From Mya arenaria (taxonomy: Eukaryota; Mollusca; Bivalvia; Myida; Myidae), in the NCBI RefSeq assembly GCF_026914265.1, contig NC_069132.1, positions 32,668,932 through 32,732,931 on the forward strand: DNA of 64,000 bases, in the 5' to 3' direction. This document shows, in pieces, positions 55,601-64,000 of the stretch. The position numbers and the translations under genes were made by a program. How positions within the stretch are numbered: position 1 is the first letter of the stretch; each line of letters starts with the position of its first letter. The notes under the pieces were generated by a model that saw only the letters and a list, made by a program, of their open reading frames with translations, was not told where the DNA came from and searched no databases.

Positions 55601-58031
55601 GCGGGGCAGTCTACATTATGCATAACTTTACTGTTAGTGAACTACAAGATTATGCATGACTATTGCTCTTTCAAGTCACAATGGGCCAATTGTTCAGATT
55701 GATTGATTAACGAGATCATTGTTAACTTTTAAGGGTGAAATATTTGATGATGTGCTCACATAAATAAATATAAACAAGTACAGCTGAAACAGTTGTCTCA
55801 AAGATTATAAGAAATATGGCAGATCACAAGTGTATCCATTCAACTTCAAGAGCAGTAGCAGTTTGAAAGGTAACAAGGATGAGGTAAACAACGTTGTTAA
55901 ACTTAACAAAGTTCTGAACAATTTGCCCAATGTCAGTCAACTTTAGCTGTTGTGTGATACTAAAACCATGATCTATGCCCTAAGCCTGAATCTGTACATA
56001 ATGTTAGAAACATGCTTTGTACAAGTGTGGACTACCTGAATGTAAACCAGTTACATGTATGTGCAGAATTTACATTCTTGCATACCAGACAAGTATTTCC
56101 TGTCATATGATGAGTGCCAGGAAAACTGATCTTCCAATCTCCGTGGAAAATGAGTCATGTTGGACAAAATGCCAAATAAAATTATTCTAATGTATAATTT
56201 TTTGCAATTTTAATTATGACATTTCAAAAGAGCAAAATTAAGTTACAAATTTTTGCAAACACACTGTAGTAAGGCTAAGTTCTCAGGAAATATTTGATGC
56301 CGACTGTAATTTCAAATCATTGCACATCATTATTTCAGTATATTTTTTTTAGTAAAATGTACAAAAACTGTGTTTTGAAGGTCAAAATTCATTAAATTTT
56401 AAAGTTAAAGGTATGTAATAAAAAGTATCAATCATATGATTCAAGTAGGGATGGAAAATCCAACAATAGGGCAAGATAACCAGTTTTGCAATTGCCCTTG
56501 GGTCAAATGTTTACATTTTTCTTGGAAACACATGAAACATACTTCTAAGATTAAAGCATCTAGCTAATATAGAGGACATCGGCACATGCAAAATGTGTAA
56601 CTAGTAATTAAATTGCACAGTTTTGAGCAGGCCCACATAAAATCTATCAAATTTATACATGCTTTCAATAGTAAAGAAATGTACAATATCACAATTAAAG
56701 CCTAAAATGAGTATCAATGAGCCCATACATACAAGGAGAGATTCATTAATGACTTGTTAGTCCAACAACACCTTTTACTTGAATGTGTAGCAACAAGTAC
56801 AAGTACAAGCTGTTTTTCTTTATTATGACATGAAACTTCTTAAAACAATGCCAATAAGCCCACCAAATTTGGTAAAATGTTGGTAGAGTTTTGCGCCTTG
56901 ATAGACTAAGAAGAACAGATCAGCACCGTCACCCCCAGGCTGCACCCTTGTCTAAGATTAACTCAGGAATGTAAGGTAATCTGTCATTTATCATAGCCTC
57001 AACTACTCTGTGTTTAGATAACAGAAGATGAGTTTGTGAATGCACAGTACCGCATTGGGCAGTTACTGGCGCATCCCTGCACCACACGAGACACTGACCT
57101 CATACTCTGTGCCGGACACTTCAGCTCTCTACAAGTCTTCCATGATGGAAAGGTAAGGTCTATGACATTTAAACATTAAACCCACCCAAGGAAGGCACTT
57201 TCAAATTCAACTGTTCCCATTTGTCTTTTAGAAATGGTTTTAAACTTGATGTAGCAAAAAAGAGGACCAATATGTTTTTATTTTGCCTTTATGGCGTTGA
57301 AATGAAATGTTTAAATGAAAGTGAAACAATTGTTGATCTAGGGTTCAACTAAAGGAAACCACATGAACTGATGTCAATAGTTATTGTGTGGCATGTGCAG
57401 CATGGCCAACATACAGGGTGAGAGTGGTCTAGTGGTATAGGTGTCCGCCTCTCACCTGAGACATTGTGGGTTCAATCTCCACCAGGGGTACTTTCTCATA
57501 GCCTCTCAAAAAGGACACAGTACTGGTTTCTGCGCAGGAAACGGACTCGAGAGTGATTCTATAAGCTATCAGCTGTTGTCACAATCGAGTTTAAATAAAT
57601 TAGTATAAACCAACATACAGAGATCATGCTGCCTTGTGTCATCATTCCCAGCATTACAATTTCATTTCTGCTCTTTAACTATGACATTTCTTCTCCAATA
57701 TTTACAAAACGAAATAGTTTTGATTAACAGTCAGATCCCCATTGTCACTCTAAGAGTTATGGCCCTTTTATTGTCAGAGGTGACTCACACGATTCACAAA
57801 ATTCTAGTTTTTGTTCACACTAGTCTTGTTCAAAATGCTCTTTTGGCATTTGGTGTAACACCTACAATGTATTTTTTTTCTGCCTTTCAGAAAGTAGGAA
57901 ACTATGACACTCCAGACTGGATCCGAACTATGGACATCATGTATACATCAGGGGAGAGAAAACCGCAGATTGTGATTGGCTGCCTGAATAACTCTGTACA
58001 GGGGTTGTCTCTCTTGGAAGGCAGCTCCTAG
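52653..58031 (+). CDS. Beta-propeller (WD40-like) protein, eight exons, 353 residues
   Basis: Exons 52653-52753, 53343-53433, 53982-54171, 54418-54524, 54962-55129, 55504-55632, 57018-57152 and 57891-58031 (TAG) join in phase. I do not recognise the family by name. The protein is a series of beta-blade-like repeats: SGLVVGGEDGIIRIYDLSSE, NDDIVAGDSVGMVTIFCNRQ, NCAIVAADESGYICAIQPSQ, SYILAADNRKHLLVVNQGEV, QVALGCASGAVYIMHNFTI, DLILCAGHFSSLQVFHDGKK and PQIVIGCLNNSVQGLSLLEG. Seven such strands fit a seven-bladed propeller, a scaffold for protein contacts. The start is uncertain: ATG at 52653 runs in frame into the exon, but TTTCAG before ACACCT at about 52,710 could be an acceptor with the true start upstream. 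A coding-like segment at 54266-54336 in intron 3 was left out because including it breaks the frame. Confidence 0.8.
54266..54336 (+). other. Coding-like 71-nt segment in propeller intron 3: decayed or poison exon
   Basis: It is bounded by CATTGCTTTTGCCAG and GTAAGT, a plausible acceptor and good donor. In one frame it reads ASDDTGVVGIFDS, like a propeller strand, then TGA at 54300-54302, then SEGPEFVHGAL. Skipping it keeps exons 3 and 4 in phase; including it shifts the frame and gives an early stop in the next exon. Confidence 0.5.
57418..57612 (+). mobile_element. tRNA-derived SINE, family A, fullest copy
   Basis: The head GTGAGAGTGGTCTAGTGGTA (box A) and GTGGGTTCAATCTCCACC (box B) is followed by TACTTTCTCATAGCCTCTCA, AGTACTGGTTTCTGCGCAGG and a tail ending TTTAAATAAATTAGTATAAA. 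The same body is shared with the copy at 62209. It lies in the last intron of the propeller gene. Confidence 0.85.
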
Positions 58032-60018
58032 CGATTTCTGATGTTGTGTTGGTGTGACGGGTTAACATGTACAAGGGGAGAGACTCATTACCAAGAAATT
58101 AAGTTTCTGTCATGTGTTTGTGATGATTAAGGGCACTATGAAGGGAGAGGACTTGAAAAGTTGAGCTTCGAATTAGTGAAAGCTGGAGGATTGATCTGCT
58201 GCCAGTGCGGAGATTTTCGTAGAAAATAAGACTTTTTCCAGAAAATAGACTAGTTTAAGTCCCATGGCAATTGCTTAAAAAAAGTTTCAAGATATTTAGG
58301 TGAAACTGCACAGTACAAAAGACAAAATGAACTGTGCAGCAAGACCAATAACTCTTGCTCCAATAATTGTTGAGTAGTGCTCCTTTATTCAACTTTATTC
58401 AACTAAACAAAGTGATATTCTCAAAAAAAAAATTAAGACGGCAATGTTTAAATCGGTCTATTAAACATGTCCAACCATTGAAATATGCTTCTTTTTCAAC
58501 TGAAATATCTTCTAATAAAAAAGCTGTATAGGATTTACATGTTTTTGATGGTACTGATTATCACTAGGAGACTGCTGTTATATTTCATTTAACTGTAAGG
58601 CTTTGTTGTTACTATGATGGCCAGTGTGTTTGTGGAAAAGCGCTCTTGTAATAGAAAGCCATAGCTCAGTAACAATAGTCGTTTTGTTAATTGCAACAGT
58701 GAAAGAATACAATAGGTGAGTTTGACGCCACCCTCCCACCGGCCCTCACAATCAACGACGCACCGTACGTCATTTTTATAACCACATTGTGAAAACATGG
58801 TTAAAAGTCAATGAAGGGTTTTTAGGGTTATTAAGGAGTGATGTTATCTTATTGTCAGATGTTCGTCAATAATTGTGTGAAGTATTAAGTCAATTGAATG
58901 AAAGGTACTGGATATAGAAGTTATTAGTAAATTAGAGGGCCAAGTGGCCCTATATCGCTCACCTGCTGGACAAAGGTTACTAAAGTAATTGATTGGACAA
59001 CATCCTGAATGCCTCAAGCCCATAAGCCACAGGTGAAACTGTAATACATCCCGTTTTTTAAATGGGCTTATAAAGATATAAAAAATATGTATTTGATTAA
59101 AATGTTACAAAGGGCCATAACTCTTACAATATTAAGGAGCTTTATAACTTGTCACAATAGAGCACATTGTTACTGTGAATAGGTTCATGAAAGTTTGTTG
59201 ATACCTTCAATATTGTAAAACAATGAAGAAAAATAAAAAAGAAATTTATATATAAAAATTCCCCCCCCCCACCAAAAAAACAAACCCAAAGGAACTTCCT
59301 CCTGCCCACCATGGGTTTTTTAATGCATCAACATGGGTGAAGGAATTTGACAGAGGATCACCTTAGGAACATAACTGTAAAATTATTTTCAATCGGGCCA
59401 AAAGTTTCTAAAGAGATGATTTTTCAAGGTTTCCATTTAGACTTGAAATAAAAAGTAGCCTTGGCATTTTGCAGTTAGATGCGGCTAGCCTTTATGAATT
59501 TAGTGATGTAAAATCTCTGAAACAGAAAAAATGCAACTTCAGCATTTTAAAGTTTGGCAATCGATATGCTTTAAAGCTCAAAGTGGTTTACTTAAGTCTA
59601 ATGACATCTTGTTAACAACATACATTACAAACATTTATTCATTAAACAAAAATACAAAAACAGATTTGATAAAATACTAGTGTATTGCACTTTCATTGGG
59701 TTTACATGAAGCACCAGATTGGTCCAATGTTACCATCACAACCCATAAAATAACATGGCTACATCTGAATATACAGTTATGTACAAGAACACACAATACA
59801 CAATGCGGTCTCTTTCCAGAGATCAGTAAAATTTAAAATCACAAAACCTTCAGTATATTTTAATGGCACAGCTTTTTCCTTTCTTCATTCTAACACTGAC
59901 TTTCTCATATGTATTCATTTCAATGTCAGAAGCGTTCTAAATACACATGTATGAAGACACAAGTTCCTATCCTAAAATCTGTCCACTTATATTGATGGCA
60001 AATGATGCTTGGGTGAGT
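58032..60018. other. Convergent intergenic region with 3' UTRs and a repeat
   Basis: The plus-strand propeller gene and minus-strand seipin gene end towards each other here. A bivalve-type repeat starts at about 58,935 with GAGGGCCAAGTGGCCCTATA then TCGCTCACCTG, and has internal AGGGCCATAACTCTT. On the minus strand GAATAAATG at about 59,632-59,640 is a candidate poly(A) signal for seipin. No other gene was seen. Confidence 0.5.
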
Positions 60019-62547
60019 TTAGGTTACATCAGCGGGCCTGGATAATCTTTGTCTAACACCTGGGGTATGTGTATCATGTTGAGTCCGTACTCCTGTTGAT
60101 AAGAGACTTGTCTCCTCAGGATCCCTTGGTTGCTCTGTGTCACTGCTGTCATGGCTGCCTAATGTCTCTAGTGCCAATCTGCCGCCACTAGCACCCGTAT
60201 CTGAAGACATTTTGTTTATGTTTTGTTATATACAATGATAAACTGTTCATTAAGGTTAGAGATATATACATGTATGTAGATTTGAAATTGTATAAAGTAA
60301 TGCCATTTTTGTGTTATTTCAATCATTTAAGATGGCTGATGCGCATAATCTAGATGAAATGTATCAATAGTGAACAGAATTTCAAAATCCATCTGTTTTC
60401 AAGATAATTTTTTTTTTATCAAAATGGACCTATTCCATCATTTTTATTATTTATAGACAATGAACTACAAATACTAAAATAATAAATATTAAGTTTAGGG
60501 AAAGTTATGACTACAACTTTTCTGTTACAAGCTTCATAAATGGCAACGAATGTAAGATCACTTTTATCACATCACAAAATTTTCCTTTTTTTTCAGTATA
60601 AAGTTGAAGATAAGTTAGTATAGCCGAATAAAGTCAATGCGAGCTATATTAACACTAGTGTAATGCACAAAATTCTGTAACAATTGTACTGAAAAACAAG
60701 GAACATCATGTAATACTTGATATTCCTCAGCTAACCTCTTTTCTGTTTCACTGGGGATTCCCTTTTCCTGTTTCTGGAGAGGTTTACCCGAACAACTGGG
60801 TTGTTTTCATCTTGTTTCCATGGAAACCGGAATTGGTACCAAAATATTAGCACTGCAGAGCTGATTGTGACAAAGTTTGTGGCTATGCCTATTACCATGG
60901 AGGTGATAGGCCAGTAATACAGAAAATACCTGGAAAATAACATAATTATTTTTAGGATTACTAGGTTATGCAAACGGATCAGATGAGAGACTCAGAAAAT
61001 ATTTTATTTGGTTAATTCTCAATTCACAACAACCTTAACCCTTGACCAACTGTCCTCCAAATTCAAAGGAGTCATCTGCTTGGCATGACTAATCTGCCTA
61101 CCAAGTTTGAGGTCTCTAGGCCTAAAAGTGCCCAAGTTATTGAACGGAAACCAAACTGAAGGACAAACTGATGGACGGTCAGATTACACTATGGTGTTGT
61201 TTGGGGCATAAATAATTGCTCTGGCCTAGAAACATTAAATAGCAGGAGAAAAATGATAACATGTACACACTGCTTAAATTACAAATAAACTTAAAGCTGT
61301 TGTTTTGACAGATATTTTTAGATATTGACATTAGCAATGAACATTTATCTGTTATCTTTTTGAATCTCCAATATCAGTGTAACTTAAACGGGCATACATG
61401 TAAAATGCATAAAGATAAGATTACTTTATGCCTGAGAACTGGGCAAACACACGAAGAACAGCCTGGTAGATCTCCACTTTAAAACTCTCGACCTCGATCG
61501 TCAGACCTACAGATGGGTTGAACTGGGAAAGGGAAAACAAACATTATAAATACAGTACAGTACAATAGAGCTGTAGATATTGTTGCAAAAATCCAAATAA
61601 AACTTGATCAAGTGCCTGATATTGTGCATTAATTGAAAAACAAATCCTGTTTGCCAAAAAAAAATGGCATTTAAATGTTTTGCTGGCATTGTTAACCCTT
61701 CCAAAATCAATGATTGTCTACTGAACAATTTAAGTTGATATTATGGACCCACTAGCACAGGGTGACTTGAGCCTGTTTTAAATATTGAGTCTGTCTTTCT
61801 AGTTTGTGTGGTATAACATGATCTGATCATTGGTGCAAAAAAACAATGTCAACGGGCTTTGTTTAACTGCTTGACAAGCATGTTTTGTTAAGTTTATTTT
61901 CAATGAGCAGTATTTTAAACTAAATATACTTATGAAAGTTCCATAATAACTGTAAGAAATTAGTTTTGCCGAAAGTATAATTATGTTTCTCAGACTCTCT
62001 GATCATTTGAGGGTAAAGTCTGAGAAATATAACTAAAACTCCACAAATCAAGAAACCTTAATTTAGAGAAAGCAAAATTGAATATTCTTAAGGAATTCAT
62101 TTTTAAAATGTTTCATTTCATGGTCATTCAAAATAACAGTCCTAGCTCAACTCCCTTTCTGCTTCATTGAATCACTGAATACATAAAACGAAACCATACT
62201 GCACAAGGGTGAGAGTGGTCTACGGGTTTAGGTGAGTTCCTCTCACAAAAGAGGTTGTTGGTTTGATCCCCACCAGCATTACTTTCTCATGGCCTGTCAA
62301 AATGGACACCAGTACTGGTTTCTACACAGGAAACAGACTAAAAAGTGATTTATATCAGATTTCAGCTGTAAGCATTAAAGAGAGAGAAAAAATAAGAAAA
62401 AGCGAAACATACAGCGCTATCTGTGTACTCCGGGAAAAGCTCGACATGCAGGAACTGTTTCTGTTCGATGTAGCCAAACAGGAACATGGGAGCAAACACC
62501 AGTGTCTCAAGCGTACGGAGTAACTCAGACTTGTAGTGCAGGGTTGA
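60019..62547 (-). CDS. BSCL2: Seipin C-terminal half; 5' exons beyond the window
   Basis: Minus-strand exons 62547-62413, 61522-61425, 60929-60736 and 60200-60019 (TAA) join in phase to 202 residues. Seipin is an ER membrane protein that forms a ring at ER-lipid droplet contacts and is needed for droplet biogenesis. The first exon reads LHYKSELLRTLETLVFAPMF LFGYIEQKQFLHVEL, matching human [20 protein letters not shown] and FGFAEQKQLLEVEL in the lumenal beta-sandwich. The next exon continues it (NPSVGLTIEVESFKVEIYQA to FAQFSGIK). The third holds the second membrane helix (YWPITSMVIGIATNFVTISS AVLIFWYQF), then a basic cytosolic stretch. The last exon is a Ser/Thr/Asp-rich tail with LETLGS, a motif also near the human C-terminus. 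The N-terminal membrane helix and early lumenal exons lie beyond 64,000. Confidence 0.96.
62209..62370 (+). mobile_element. tRNA-derived SINE, family A, diverged copy
   Basis: It starts GTGAGAGTGGTCTACGGGTT, has box B GTTGGTTTGATCCCCACC, then TTACTTTCTCATGGCCTGTC and CAGTACTGGTTTCTACACAG. It lies in a seipin intron, close upstream (in plus coordinates) of the exon at 62413-62547. Confidence 0.82.
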
Positions 62548-62734
62548 CTGCAGAGAAAAACAAAGCATGGTCTTAATTTTTTTGTTTTTAAATACTTTTG
62601 CTGTTATACATGAACATATATGTAAATAACTTAATATACATTACAAATGCCTACCAGTACTAAAAAAGGCAATGCTATTCACAATGGCCCTATAATAATT
62701 GTATTAAGACTTCAATTGTCAGCTTGATTTAACA

Positions 62735-64000
62735 AGAGGGCCATGATGGCCCTAAAACACTCACCTAAAGAAAGAGCCACAACTCTGTGATAAAGCATAA
62801 ATAAAAATGTTACAATTTAAACATATCTTTACTGATGACAATGCCTCGATTTATATTTGTAAAGGGTCATGCAAGCTATCTGTTAAGTTTTATTAAATTT
62901 GGCCTGGTTGTTTCAAAGATTTTTTTTAAAGCAAAACAGTAAGTCAGCCATTTTGTTGTTGTTGTTGTTGTTGTTGATCAATCTCAATGCCTTGTTGTAT
63001 TTTTGTAGAGGGTCATGCAATGAAGCTTCCTGTAAAGTTTCAGTGAATTTGGCCTGGTAGTTTCAGAGGAGATGGTTTTTTTAAAGCAAAAAAGGAGGTC
63101 GGCCAGATTGTTGTTGTTGTTGATAAATTGTGACCCCTTGTTGTGTTTTTGTAGAAGGTTACCCAAGGAAGCTTCCTGTAAAGTTTCATTGAATTTTGAC
63201 TGGTAGTTTTAGAGGAGATGTTTTTTTATAGCAAAACAGGAAGTTGGCCATTTTGTTGTTTTTGTTGTTGTTGTTGATCAATCGTGACCCCTTATTGTAT
63301 TTTTGTAGAGGGTCACCCAAGGAAGCTTCCTGTAAAATTTCATTGAATTTGGAGTGTTAGTTTCAGAGGAGATGTTTTTTTTTTAAAGCAAAACAGGAAG
63401 TCAGCCATTATGTTGTTGCTGTTGTTGTTGTTGTTGATCAATCGTGACACCTTGTTGTATTTTTGTAGAGGGTTACCCAAGGAAGCTTCCTGTAAAGTTA
63501 CATTGAATTTGGATTGGTAGTTTCAGAGATGATGTTTTTTTAAAGCAAAACAGGAAGTAAGCCATTTTGTTGTTGTTGTTGTTGATCAATCATGACCACT
63601 TGTTGTATTTTTGTAGAGGGTTACCCAAGGAAGCTTCCTATAAAGTTTCATTGAATTTGGACTGGTAGTTTTAGAGGAGATGTTTTTTAAAAGCACAACA
63701 GGAAGTTGGCCATTTTGTTGATGTTGTTGCTGCTGTTGATGATCAATCATGACCCCTTGTTGTATTTTTGTAGAGGGTCACCCAAGGAAGCTTCCTGTAA
63801 AGTTTCATTGAATTTGGACTGGTAGTTTAAGAGAAGATGCTTTTTAAAGCAAAACAGGAAGTCGGCCATTTTGTTGTTGTTTTTGTTAATCAATTGTGAC
63901 CCCTTTTTGTTTATTTGTAGAGGGACACCCAAGAAAGCTTCCTGTGAAGTTTTATTGAATTTGGCCTGGTAGTTTAAGAGGAGATGCTTTTTAAGCAATT
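62735..64000. repeat. ~150-bp tandem repeat with (GTT)n runs, continuing past the window
   Basis: Units of 148-157 bp share TTGTATTTTTGTAGAGGGTC, CCCAAGGAAGCTTCCTGTAA, TTTGGACTGGTAGTTT, AAAGCAAAACAGGAAGT and a variable GTTGTTGTT run. AAGCTTCCT recurs near 63021, 63169, 63324, 63481, 63632, 63788 and 63937. The left edge begins with GAGGGCCATGATGGCCCTA then CACTCACCT, the same small hairpin head as the repeat at 58.94 kb. It lies in a seipin intron. Confidence 0.93.

Noticed and set aside
57418-57490. A tRNA gene (boxes A and B present)
   Set aside because: The same head plus a constant non-tRNA body occurs at three places here, and the acceptor stem does not pair, so it is a SINE.

Overview
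The window looks like nuclear DNA of a bivalve mollusc, probably a heterodont clam or mussel relative (inference). It is AT-rich, its genes have many short exons with GT-AG introns, the proteins are clearly metazoan, and the non-coding DNA is full of repeat types common in bivalve genomes: foldback/MITE elements, tRNA-derived SINEs and long tandem arrays. All gene models below were spliced by eye from both strands and checked for reading-frame phase.

Layout. 1-4.7 kb: no recognised exon, probably a kindlin intron. 4.7-9.2 kb (+): the last seven exons of a kindlin (FERMT) gene, then a long 3' region. 13.9-14.4 kb (-): an unrecognised coiled-coil-like ORF. 18.6-26.2 kb (-): a CARD plus coiled-coil gene, the most unusual locus here. 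27.0-32.7 kb: a stop-free 20-bp satellite with higher-order repeats, followed by an internally deleted mariner element (32.9-33.9 kb). 35.5-44.7 kb (-): a complete ten-exon PSMA3 (proteasome alpha-7) gene with a nest of MITEs and SINEs in intron 1. 45.8-47.2 kb: a 39-bp minisatellite. 48.2-48.4 kb (-): a small single-exon membrane protein resembling InaF-motif proteins. 50.0-51.0 kb (-): a broken Tc1-like transposon. 52.7-58.0 kb (+): a beta-propeller-like gene. 60.0-62.5 kb (-): the last four exons of seipin (BSCL2), convergent with the propeller gene. 62.7-64 kb: a ~150-bp tandem repeat that runs off the window.

Main observation. In the CARD/coiled-coil gene the intron between two coiled-coil exons (19,865-22,669) is built mostly from tandem copies of its own two splice junctions. 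The donor side carries about eleven 101-bp units, each holding a copy of the upstream exon's 3' end plus a GT donor. The acceptor side carries about thirty ~47-bp units, each holding an AG acceptor plus the downstream exon's 5' end. The donor-side copies differ from the real exon at DNA level but keep much of the protein sequence. A smaller case, three copies of an exon end, lies in the kindlin gene. This could supply many competing splice sites or be a by-product of repeat expansion; only transcript data can decide.

The genes are ordinary eukaryotic neighbours with no operon-like link: integrin activation (kindlin), probable death-fold signalling (CARD protein), protein degradation (PSMA3) and lipid-droplet biogenesis (seipin).
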